Assembly: GCF_025397995.1 (NCBI RefSeq)
Contig: NZ_CP104550.1
Coordinates: 958,001 to 1,022,000 of the forward strand
DNA length: 64,000 nt
Direction: 5' to 3'
From: Methanothermobacter wolfeii
GTDB taxonomy: Archaea; Methanobacteriota; Methanobacteria; Methanobacteriales; Methanothermobacteraceae
Program-made: the position numbers and the translations under genes
In this document: positions 29,601-37,731 of the stretch, one piece after another
Numbering within the stretch: the stretch's first letter is position 1
Layout: each line of letters begins with the position of its first letter
The notes under the pieces: generated by a model
The model's database searches: none
Told to the model about the DNA's origin: nothing
The model's input: only the letters and a program-made list of their open reading frames with translations

Positions 29601-31479
29601 ATTTATCGATGGTTTTGATGGCTGCGGTGTATGCCGTGTCACTTGATATGTAGTCAAGTGCAAGTCTGACCATCTCTTCAATGTAGCCCACGGGTCCCTC
29701 GATTACCTGTTTACGGGCAACCGGGTTGAGGGTCTGGAACCATGCATAGTACTCATCAGCGTCCCAGAGTATGATCTGGGGTTCATCTGCAAGCCTTTCA
29801 AGTTCGCCGGGTGCCCAGATGGCAACGTTGATGCCCCTCTCAACCAGGAGCCTGACAAGGTCATCAGCCGTTGAAGGGAACCCTGAAACACTGTACCCTG
29901 CACTCTGCAATGCCTTAAGGATTTCAACTATAGTCTCCGGGACGTTGAGGTAGCTTGCACCTATGTTACCCTTTCCCGGTGGATAGTTGTAGTATATGAG
30001 TGCTATCTTCTTCTCAGAGTTGGTGAGGTACTTCAGCCTGACCCAGTTACCGATCCTGTCTGCAAGGTAATCCATCTGCTCCTCTATCGGAGTGTATGCG
30101 ACGATTTCAACCCCTGTTACCGGGTCAATGCTCTTTGCGGGTGCTGCGACGAAGATGGGTTCAATGATCCCCTGTGTCTCGGGTATCGCTATCTGGTAGT
30201 AGGTGTCGCTCCAGAGCAGCCCGTCATCCGAGAGCAGCCATTCACCCTCCTCCCTCTTGGTTGATATCATGGCCCTGAAGACAGGCACATTCATCTTCTC
30301 AAGTAGAGCAGCGGTCTGATTGACGAATCCTGAGCCAAGGGTGAATGTTGTGAAGCTTACAAGGGCATCTATCCTGTACCTGTAGTAATCACGGTTTGCC
30401 TCGTATTCTGCTGCGGTGACAACCCTTGATGGGTCTGCCGGGTCGTAGGTGAAGAACTTGACCATGGCTGAGTAGATGTTGAGTGGCTGTGTCCCGTTAA
30501 CACCTGAATAGGCACCCACCACGGGTATGACATTCATTCCACGTGCAGTGAGTTTTGCTATTATGCTGTCAAAGTGGGCCATGTCCCCTAAGAGGAGTAC
30601 GCTGTCAAGTCCCGCGATTCCAATGGTGGGCCTTGATGGGTTAAGGGGGTATGCTGCAAGGTACTCTGCGAGGCTGGTGAAGACCCTGCCGTCCCTGTAG
30701 AGCATCTCTGCAGGGAGAGTTACGGGTGCTGATGGTTCCCATGCTGAGGGCCAGGTCCCTCCATTCATCACCGTGAAGTTCTTGAGAAGGAGTTTGAACT
30801 GGTTTTCATAGTTGATGGTCCCCTTCTTTGCATAGTAGAGACCGTAGGCTACCCATGGGGCAAGCTAGGGGTATGTGTTCACGTATGCCATTAGACGGGA
30901 TTCATTGGAGTTTTTAAGGTCGTACAGGATTGTGTTTTTCGTGTCGGTGTTTCCTATGACTGATGATGGAATACCGTCAAATATTCTGACTCCATTTATC
31001 TGTGACATGCTGGTAAGGTCAGGGTCGCTTTCAAGGACCATGAATATCTTGTTTGACCTATTGGATGCTATTTCAGGGTAGGCATTCATGACGTTCCTGA
31101 AGTTTCCTGAGTCAAAGAGCCACTCTGCAATCACTATATCTGCGGATTCTATAAGCGCCCTGAGTTCCTCGGGGTTCATGCTGGCTATCTGCGCTGTGGT
31201 CCTCACCTCAAAGCGTACCGTCCATGTAGATTTATTCTCTGGATCGTAACCCGGCTGTGATGGATTTATGAGGTCCATGACCTTCTTTGCAGCGTCATTG
31301 GTCATCTTGGAACTTGTAGATGAATGTATCACAAGCACCACAGGGTCTTTAATCTGATCCGTGCCATTTACTGTCAAAGGATCTGTATCAACCTGCGTAG
31401 TGTTGTCTGCTGCTGCCACGGTCTGGCAGAGCATTGCCATGAGAAGAACTGCTGTTACTGTCATCAGATGTTTTCTCAT
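26605..31479 (-). pseudogene. Secreted, membrane-anchored CobN-like chelatase homologue, interrupted three times
   Basis: A gene of about 1,624 codons with a signal peptide ('KHLMTVTAVLLMAMLCQTVA'), CobN/magnesium-chelatase-H landmarks ('YYNYPPGKGNIGASYLNVPE', 'HIGRHATYEWLPRKQVAL', 'DGVGEGIQSKRRGYAVIVDH'), a Gly/Ser/Pro-rich linker and a C-terminal helix ('VYGVIGIVALLALVGVGYFL') ending GPGRR. The reading is broken by an in-frame TAG (30865-30867, ...NTYP-stop-LAPW...), a missing base near 28671 and an extra base in the G4 run at 28366-28369. The two shifts compensate, and the middle piece (28343-28630 frame) still reads as CobN. Separate frames: 30865-31479, 28639-30864 (first ATG 30771), 28343-28665, 26605-28365. 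RBS AGGAGGTGAAAAG precedes the ATG at 31479. Either a recent pseudogene or base-call errors. Confidence 0.85.
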
Positions 31480-31589
31480 AACTTTTCACCTCCTTTCATT
31501 TTTTTATATGGTATTATGCTGTACTCATAGAAAAACATTTATTATTACTGAATCAGGGATGTATAAAAAATTAGTATTATTAGATCCAT

Positions 31590-31631
31590 ATTATTACTTA
31601 ATTTATATAATTCCCTGAGAAAAGTAATAAT
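31590..31631 (-). promoter_or_regulatory. Promoter of the CobN-like gene flanked by a 10-bp inverted repeat
   Basis: On the minus strand AATTATATAAAT forms a TATA region. It is bracketed by ATTATTACTT (forward 31590-31599) and AAGTAATAAT (31622-31631), a perfect inverted repeat with 22 bases between arms. The leader to the ATG at 31479 would be about 100 bases. Confidence 0.5.
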
Positions 31632-31663
31632 CGGACTGAAACAAAAAAAATAAAGGGGAGGTT

Positions 31664-34558
31664 TTATTTTCCTGCTCCGCCTCTCAGGAATCCGAATGCC
31701 ACGAGACCTGCTGCAACAAGAACCCCGACGATACCGTAGACGTACCATGCTGATGAACCGCTGCCGCTACCTGAGGAGGTTACGTTTTCAACCTCATAGG
31801 CCCTGGCAGGGGCTGGTTCCTCTGTGGATTCTGAAGCAGCGCCAACCTCTGCAGGTGCTGCCACGCTTGCTGAAAGGCCAGGTGAAACACCGCCTGTCCT
31901 TCCTGTAGTTCCGGTTGACCCATGGACACCGCCGGTTGAACCACCTGGAAGGCCTCCTGGAACTCCGCCAGGAATTCCGCCCTGGTTGCCGCCATCCACA
32001 GGTACCTGAGGTAGAATGTCTGCAAGTGTCCTGTCTGCAGGTATGCCCTTAACAAAGGCAAGTGGACTGCCACCATCTGCACCTGAAAGTATCATCTGAA
32101 GTTCAGATTCGGTTATGTATCTCTCTGCCTCTATTTTCACGACTGGGGCTGCTGTCATGTAAGATGGTGTTTCACCCTTGTAGAGGCTTATGAAACCTGC
32201 TATCTGTTTTTCTCTTTTGGCCTCATCGGTTGTGCAGTCACTCACATCAAACTGCGGCCACTGGAAGCCGATGATAACAGCCCTTCCAACCTTTTTGACA
32301 CTGTCCCAGATGATCAGGATACCTTCAATTGAACCTCCAAAGTCATCGTCATCGGACATGGTATCTGCGCTTGGAAGCCTGAGGTTGAAGTAGGTTCCCT
32401 GTCCAGGTGAGACTCCCAGCCTGTAGACTATTGCATCGTCCTTGCAGTAGATGGTGTTACCCAGGTAGATGTAGCTCTCGTTCTCATTGAGTGGGTAGTT
32501 GTTGAATATGTGCTCGGTTATGATGTAACCCGGTGATACACCTGGACATGCATGGTCATGGAAGAGGAATGTGAGTATCTGGTCGTAGGGCGGGTCGTGT
32601 CTCCATGCGTTTGCTATAGTCTGGATATTGAACCATCCATCCATTGCAAAGACCTTTGAAACCTTGTCTGTAAGCGCTGTGCTGTTAAGGGTCCTTGGAC
32701 CAATGTCGTTCACGTATTTGCCGTCTGATGCATTGCTTGCAACTAGCTGTCCTGTTGCAGGGTCATAGTAGATGTACACCGCATCCATTGTAACTCCATC
32801 ATAGCCCCTGAGTACAAATGTGAACCAGAGTGGCTTCCAGAGCGGCCTGTGGATTGGTAGGAGCGTTGCCCTGCTGAGCCTTGATCCGAGAACATCAAAT
32901 ATTCCATCCCATGCAGCGCTCGTATCCTGTCCGTTGAGCCTTGAATAACCTGCTGATGTGAGTACAACAAGGTCCCTGTCATCCTTCTCAAGGTTTATAC
33001 CCTTTTCCTGAAGGAATAACTGCTTAGCAAGGTTTGCAGCATCAGCACCGATCTTCTTTATCTGCTCGTAGGTCAGGGTGCCCTGTGGCAGTGGATTGTT
33101 TTCACGTGTTGCATTTGGAAGTCCCAGGCTGTCAATGTATGCCATGTCAAGGCCATGGGCCCTCTGGGCGCTTATATTGTACACATTTCCATTCGCATCC
33201 CTGACTGTTGTGTTGCTTGCTGAACCAAGGAGATAGTAGTAGTGGGTTACGTTGAGGTCGGTAAGTTCCCTTACTATGGTGACGAGGGATGTTGGGTCCT
33301 GTTTAAGTTTACTTATGAGCCATGCGTTGAATTCAAGCTCTGTCCTCTTACCGGTCTCCTGCTGGAACTGCTGCCTCAGGGCTTCCTTGTCGAACTTCAT
33401 GATTATAAGGTCGCCCTTGAGGGTTTTTGGGTTCCATCTGATGAATCCAACAAGGTTTGTGTCCGCACCTGTGGCTGTTGTGTTGAAACCGCTGTATGAT
33501 CCTCCCTTACCCGGTGTTGTGTCAAGGAACATGAGCAGGGAGTCATCGTCTGAGTCGCCCGGGACACCTATGGTGATGTAGTTTGTTATCTCACCTGGAG
33601 AGCCCGGTGATGTGATGTCCATGATCGGTGGGTAGTACTTGAGCAGTGTGAGGCTCATTGCGTAACCGCTTATGGTACCGAGGCACATGTGCCCGTGGAA
33701 GGCCGCTGCCCTCAGGAGGTCTGCTGGAGCATCCTGCATCCATGCATTGGCAAGGCTTGCAACAGGGAATGCGTGTTCCCCGTATTTACTTACAAGAAGG
33801 TTCCAGTTGGCCTCTGTCATGTTCTTTAAGAGGTCGATGGTGTATATCGGTTTCCCATTGACTGTTCTGATGACAACAGGTGTTGTGCTTGCATTCTTGA
33901 AGAACACTCCAGTTAACGTGTTCCCCTTCTGGAGGATGAAGAACGTGTCCAGGGGATCCACGGGAGTCTTCCTGATCATCAGGAGGTTGCCCTTACCATA
34001 GGTGACAATTCCTCGTGCCTGATTCAGTATGCCCTCAATCACATCCTCTGATGTGTCGCCCCTGTACTTGACAATGCCTGCTGTTGTGATTACAAGGACA
34101 TTTCCACTTGAGAAGTTGAGGATCTCATCTGCCTTCTTTGTTATTTCCCTTCCGAGCCTGTAGGCGTCGGTTGCATTCATCTTGAATGAGAGGTGTGCAT
34201 AGTAGTTCGGATCAGAGTTATCGTAGGGGTTCCTGGATAGTGTGAAGTGGTGTAAAATGTCCTTGTAGCCGGGGGCTGTTATTTTTATTGTGAACCTGGT
34301 TGTTTCCGTAACCACAGGGGGCTGGAAGGTTATCTTTGTCATGTTGCTTGCCGGGTCAAACCTCTTTGTGAAGTTAAGCTTTTCACCGTTCTCATCACTG
34401 ATGTAGTTTATGTCTGGATTGATGCGGGTGTTGTCATCTGCGAATTCATACGTGACATTCACCCCCACCTCACATTCTGGCGTTACTGCTGAAGCAGAGC
34501 CCGTCAGTGCAACAGCAAAGAGAAGAGCCATTAGAACCATGAAATACTGTCTTCTCAT
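31664..34558 (-). CDS. Large secreted, anchored protein with two FmdE-like domains
   Basis: 964 residues: signal peptide (1-24, ending 'TGSASA'), an Ig-like N-terminal region to about 130, then two related halves. Each half has an alpha/beta segment ('GNVLVITTAGI' near 152 and 'RDLVVLTSAGYS' near 528) followed by an FmdE-type metal-binding site ('AAFHGHMCLGTISGYAMSL' near 286 and 'LFHDHACPGVSPGYIITEH' near 665). A Gly/Pro/Ser/Thr-rich linker and a C-terminal helix ('YGIVGVLVAAGLVAFGFL') anchor it. FmdE-like domains bind zinc or other metals through His and Cys. The RBS AAAGGAGGTGAAAAG is excellent and almost identical to that of the CobN-like gene. The role is unknown; metal capture at the cell surface is inferred. 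The frame is intact. Confidence 0.85.
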   Translation of the reverse strand: MRRQYFMVLMALLFAVALTGSASAVTPECEVGVNVTYEFADDNTRINPDINYISDENGEKLNFTKRFDPASNMTKITFQPPVVTETTRFTIKITAPGYKDILHHFTLSRNPYDNSDPNYYAHLSFKMNATDAYRLGREITKKADEILNFSSGNVLVITTAGIVKYRGDTSEDVIEGILNQARGIVTYGKGNLLMIRKTPVDPLDTFFILQKGNTLTGVFFKNASTTPVVIRTVNGKPIYTIDLLKNMTEANWNLLVSKYGEHAFPVASLANAWMQDAPADLLRAAAFHGHMCLGTISGYAMSLTLLKYYPPIMDITSPGSPGEITNYITIGVPGDSDDDSLLMFLDTTPGKGGSYSGFNTTATGADTNLVGFIRWNPKTLKGDLIIMKFDKEALRQQFQQETGKRTELEFNAWLISKLKQDPTSLVTIVRELTDLNVTHYYYLLGSASNTTVRDANGNVYNISAQRAHGLDMAYIDSLGLPNATRENNPLPQGTLTYEQIKKIGADAANLAKQLFLQEKGINLEKDDRDLVVLTSAGYSRLNGQDTSAAWDGIFDVLGSRLSRATLLPIHRPLWKPLWFTFVLRGYDGVTMDAVYIYYDPATGQLVASNASDGKYVNDIGPRTLNSTALTDKVSKVFAMDGWFNIQTIANAWRHDPPYDQILTFLFHDHACPGVSPGYIITEHIFNNYPLNENESYIYLGNTIYCKDDAIVYRLGVSPGQGTYFNLRLPSADTMSDDDDFGGSIEGILIIWDSVKKVGRAVIIGFQWPQFDVSDCTTDEAKREKQIAGFISLYKGETPSYMTAAPVVKIEAERYITESELQMILSGADGGSPLAFVKGIPADRTLADILPQVPVDGGNQGGIPGGVPGGLPGGSTGGVHGSTGTTGRTGGVSPGLSASVAAPAEVGAASESTEEPAPARAYEVENVTSSGSGSGSSAWYVYGIVGVLVAAGLVAFGFLRGGAGK

Positions 34559-34915
34559 ACCTTTTCACCTCCTTTTATCTTTAATTATTAATAATTTACA
34601 GAACTATAATGGAAGTAATAACATATATAATCATTTCGTTAATACCTTTACCTGTCGTGAAGGGATAAAAGTAATACTCAATTTTACTTGATAAAAAAAG
34701 GATTCATGGGGAAACCCCATGAACTGATTGCTGGAGGGAAAAATTTAATATCCAACACCGTACTGGTGTTACACTTATATCTAAAATATGATGAGTATTT
34801 AACACTTACTATTTCATTTGTATTAATAATTAATGGGTTCCTGAGGACTCCACAGTAATAATCAACTCATCTGAAGTTTAATTGAACTCATGAGAGCTTG
34901 ATTGGATTGAAGGTC
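34559..34915. other. 357-base intergenic region with promoter, hairpins and motif copies
   Basis: Holds the minus-strand promoter of the FmdE-like gene (GATTATATATG, forward 34622-34632) with AAAAGTAATA (34667-34676) upstream of it. It also holds a perfect hairpin TTCATGGGG-AAA-CCCCATGAA (34703-34723) and a second one, AACACC-GTACT-GGTGTT (34754-34770). The hairpins are placed to act as terminator of the nicotianamine synthase gene. No coding sequence is seen. Confidence 0.6.
34703..34723 (-). terminator. Perfect 9-bp hairpin, probable terminator of the NAS-like gene
   Basis: TTCATGGGG (34703-34711), AAA, CCCCATGAA (34715-34723). It lies about 190 bases past the stop of the minus-strand gene and is followed (minus strand) by TCCTTTTTTTATC, a T-run typical of archaeal termination. 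Confidence 0.5.
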
Positions 34916-35718
34916 CTAATCAGGGGATTTGAATACAAGTACAGATGTATTGTTAACCTTACCCGATGGTAGAACAATGCCTGCCCTCCTGAAACCCCTT
35001 ACATCCTCATCACCTACAGGTGAGTAGAGTATGGCCCTCATCCCGGTGTAGGTCCTGTAAATGACCCTTGTATCCCCATCAACATAGCGGTGGATGTTCC
35101 TGAAAACCCTCTCCTTTGGCTCTGCAAGGGCCGCCACAAGCACTATGTCGAATTCAAGGTCCCTTATTGCTGTCTCATCACCGTTGATTACCCTAACATC
35201 CCCTTCAAGTCCAAGTTTCTCTATGACCCTTCCTGCAAGTTCCGCCAGTTCGGGTTCAACTTCAACAACCGACACCCCCATGCCATGGACACTTGCCAGG
35301 AGAATCCCTGTGAGGGGAGGGGCCCTCCCCCAATAAAGACTATTCTTTCACCCTCCCTGTACCTGCCAAGGGTTGCCTCATTTTTAAGGAGCTCGATGTA
35401 GCGAGGGTAAAAGTAGAACGACCCTAGCGTCTTCCACGGGTCCTCTGAGGCAAGGACCTCCTCAGCCTTTTCAATTTCAAGTTTCATCCCGAGGTTGACG
35501 TAGAATCTCCTTATTACCCTGAGGGCATGATTCATCCCGGGATCATCAAGGATGTGCTTTGCAGATTCAAAGTCAATGGACTCATCATGGGCTATCTCCT
35601 CAATCTCATCAAGGAGGGGGATTACGGCTTCAACGTTCATCCCATGTATCCCATAATCCATACCCTCAAGTCTTGATGCTATCGACCTGATCCTATCCCA
35701 GTAGATGTAACAGCTCAT
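34916..35718 (-). pseudogene. Nicotianamine synthase-like protein (thermonicotianamine synthase), frameshifted
   Basis: Homologue of the archaeal nicotianamine synthase (MtNAS of M. thermautotrophicus), which joins aminopropyl-type units from SAM with glutamate to a nicotianamine-like metal chelator. Piece one (35221-35718) has 'HILDDPGMNHALRVIRRFY' and 'RIVFIGGGPLP'. It then loses frame. Piece two (34916-35281 and upstream) continues 'GVSVVEVEPELAELAGRVIE', 'AALAEPKERVFRNIHRYVD' and 'PSGKVNNTSVLVFK'. A single missing G in the G4 run at 35314-35317 accounts for the break; adding it restores GPLPLTGILLASVHGMG. Either a frameshift mutation in a homopolymer or a sequencing error. The total of about 268 codons is normal for the family. 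Confidence 0.88.
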
Positions 35719-35956
35719 GAATATACTTCCATGTAGTTTGTGGACGATGCTCCTTTAATTGGATTAATAAACGGATCCAAGGTTTATGGATGATCCCCCA
35801 TCCAGATCTGAATTAATAACAGACCCCCTATGTTATCATAAACAGGCATCCTTTATTCGCCGGCACATATTAGTTTTGCCATGGTACTTATAGGAGATAT
35901 GGATACATATTATACACAAGGAATGTAGTATTACATATAATCCTTAAAATCGTGAT

Positions 35957-35969
35957 AAAGTATTACTTT
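35957..35969. promoter_or_regulatory. Palindromic AAAGTA-T-TACTTT element
   Basis: Perfect palindrome in the divergent region between the NAS-like gene and the acetyltransferase gene, just before the latter's GGGGTG ribosome site. It matches the TAWTACTTT motif seen at the promoters of the FmdE-like and CobN-like genes. Confidence 0.4.
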
Positions 35970-35975
35970 GGGGTG

Positions 35976-36560
35976 GTGTTTATTATCAGAGTAACGACAC
36001 CGGGAGAAGAATAGGATCCTAAATCAGTCAGGGCATTTCTCTTCAGGATGATAAAGAGGGAGTTCGGTTTTGATTACATACCCGAGTACCACAGGGACAT
36101 AGTCAACCTTGAAGAATACTACCTGGAACCTGAAAGGAACACCTTCCTCCTTGCCTGCATTGGTGACAGGCTGGTTGGAACCCTCGGCCTCCGCGCCTAT
36201 GACCGTGAATTCAAGGGCCTCAATTACGACCCTGAAAGGACGGCCAGCCTCTGGAGGGTCTTTGTGCATGAGGACTGCAGGAAGATGGGTGTTGCATCAT
36301 ACCTTGTGGAAATTGCAGAATCCTTTGCAGCAGAGAAGGGCTATACCCGTATCTACCTTCACACTCATAAACACGTTGAGGGTGCCCTTGAATTCTGGCT
36401 CTCAAAGGGTTACAGCATAGTTATTGACACTGACAATGAACTTGGAACCGTCCACATGGAAAAGTCCCTTAACAGGAGTTCAATGGGAAACCAGGATTTC
36501 AGTGGAACCTGTTCTACCATAAAAAGAGGAGGAACAGGGCATCAGATGACATTTTTTTGA
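35976..36560 (+). pseudogene. GNAT acetyltransferase, interrupted by an in-frame TAG
   Basis: The intact part from ATG 36048 encodes 170 residues with GNAT features: 'FLLACIGDRLVGTLGLRAYD', 'SLWRVFVHEDCRKMGVASYL' (acetyl-CoA loop, divergent) and 'ALEFWLSKGYS'. The normal family N terminus is found upstream in the same frame: GTG at 35976 with GGGGTG before it encodes 'FIIRVTTPGEE', then TAG (36012-36014), then 'DPKSVRAFLFR' into the ATG at 36048. The TAG therefore truncates or splits the gene; initiation at 36048 would lack the first strand and helix. Substrate unknown. Confidence 0.75.
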
Positions 36561-36586
36561 GCGAAAGGATTGCTTGATGCCCTGTT
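36533..36586 (+). terminator. 12-bp perfect inverted repeat spanning the acetyltransferase stop
   Basis: AACAGGGCATCA (36533-36544) pairs with TGATGCCCTGTT (36575-36586). The stop codon (36558-36560) and a T7 run lie in the 30-base loop. A 3'-end hairpin or terminator is likely. Confidence 0.6.
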
Positions 36587-36792
36587 TGAGCTGGCTTCCG
36601 TTGATATCCTAGGAGGAATTCATGCTCAGAGATATACTTGGCAGAGGATATATAAATACTTTTTGAAAAAAAATTATTACTCATTTTAAGTGAAAAGGTT
36701 TTCAGTATTAAACCATTCACCGGGATAGAGTAAGGTAAAATTCAGTAATTATAAATCAGAAGCAGCGTCCCCGATTAAAGGAAAAAAACTTA

Positions 36793-37068
36793 TTATTCCC
36801 TGTAATCCTCAAGGATGTCCTCAAGCCTCTCATAGGCCAGGTCAACCGCCTCATCAACTATGGAGGGATCTGCATCGGAGAGTTCATCCAGGTAGACCTC
36901 AGCACTGATATCAACACTGAGTTCATCATCATATTCAACCCTGACAGAGACGTCAAGGTCGACTATTTCCTTCCTCGGCACCCTCTGTAATATGTATTCA
37001 GAAACAGTGTTATGGAGGAAAATGGATATCTCATCCAGATCCCTCCGGGATAACCGTCTCAGAGTCAA
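36793..37068 (-). CDS. DUF3194 family protein
   Basis: 91-residue archaeal protein that regularly follows the prefoldin beta gene. The acidic C terminus 'VDEAVDLAYERLEDILEDYR' and 'EYDDELSVDISAEVYLDEL' fit the family. The start appears to be TTG at 37068, directly after the prefoldin stop. Function unknown; last gene of the exosome superoperon. Confidence 0.8.
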   Translation of the reverse strand: MTLRRLSRRDLDEISIFLHNTVSEYILQRVPRKEIVDLDVSVRVEYDDELSVDISAEVYLDELSDADPSIVDEAVDLAYERLEDILEDYRE

Positions 37069-37434
37069 TTAATTACCCATCCCCGGGTTGATTCCAGCGC
37101 CCTTCATTGCCTCCTGGATGTTAACCTGCATCTCCTGGAGTTTCTTCATGACGCGTTCTTCCTGCCTCTCAATGGTCTTCTCCCTTAACTGTAGGGTTTC
37201 AAGTTTTTCCTGGAGCTCCTCTGTAATCTCATCCTTATCAACCTTGATGAGGATGTTCCCTGAGCTCTTGAATACCTCTGCATCATCTGCAGCCTTGGAA
37301 AGTTCATCAAGGGCCTTCTGTGTCTCATTAATCTGCATTTCAACCGTCTGTTTCTGCACAGATATTGCCTGTGCCTGCTGCTGCAGCTGCTGGAACTGAG
37401 CCAGCTGATGCTGTACATTCTGTGGAAGTTCCAT
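37069..37434 (-). CDS. pfdB: Prefoldin beta subunit
   Basis: 121-residue molecular chaperone subunit. Two long coiled-coil helices (about 8-45 and 75-112) flank a short beta hairpin ('EVFKSSGNILIKVDKDEI'). Four beta subunits assemble with two alpha subunits to a jellyfish-shaped complex that delivers unfolded proteins to the thermosome. The alpha subunit gene is not in this window. Confidence 0.95.
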   Translation of the reverse strand: MELPQNVQHQLAQFQQLQQQAQAISVQKQTVEMQINETQKALDELSKAADDAEVFKSSGNILIKVDKDEITEELQEKLETLQLREKTIERQEERVMKKLQEMQVNIQEAMKGAGINPGMGN

Positions 37435-37452
37435 AATATCACCTTCAAATAT

Positions 37453-37731
37453 TTAATCGGATAAATCCAGGGATTTAAGTGTATCAATCATCTCCATGGA
37501 CAGTTTAACCCATCGGATTGATGAGTTAAGGGCCGCCCTGAATGACGCCGAATCAGTGGCGCTTATACTTATGGTTATCAGGTCATCATCAAGGTCAATG
37601 GACATTGAGGACCTTTCAGAGGGTGAATCCTCAACTTCAGGTTTAACCGCCCTGTAAATAACAAGGGCCGTCTCAGGGTCCCCTGTGGAAACTTCGATTT
37701 CACCCTGGATGCTCCTCAATGCCAAGGTCAC
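37453..37731 (-). CDS. pcc1: KEOPS complex subunit Pcc1
   Basis: 92-residue Pcc1 homologue. The family pattern 'SMSIDLDDDLITISISATD' and 'SFRAALNSSIRWVKLSMEMI' is clear. Pcc1 is the dimerising subunit of KEOPS, which makes threonylcarbamoyladenosine in tRNA with Kae1, Bud32 and Cgi121. The GTG start at 37731 overlaps the Brix gene stop, a conserved archaeal arrangement. Confidence 0.92.
   Translation of the reverse strand: MTLALRSIQGEIEVSTGDPETALVIYRAVKPEVEDSPSERSSMSIDLDDDLITISISATDSASFRAALNSSIRWVKLSMEMIDTLKSLDLSD

Noticed and set aside
30865-36014. The two in-frame TAG codons as pyrrolysine or other amber recoding
   Set aside because: Several ordinary genes here end in TAG (for example the XRE-cupin gene at 17970 and the ABC genes ending at 48792 and 49466), neither gene is a methylamine methyltransferase, and Methanothermobacter is not known to have the Pyl system.
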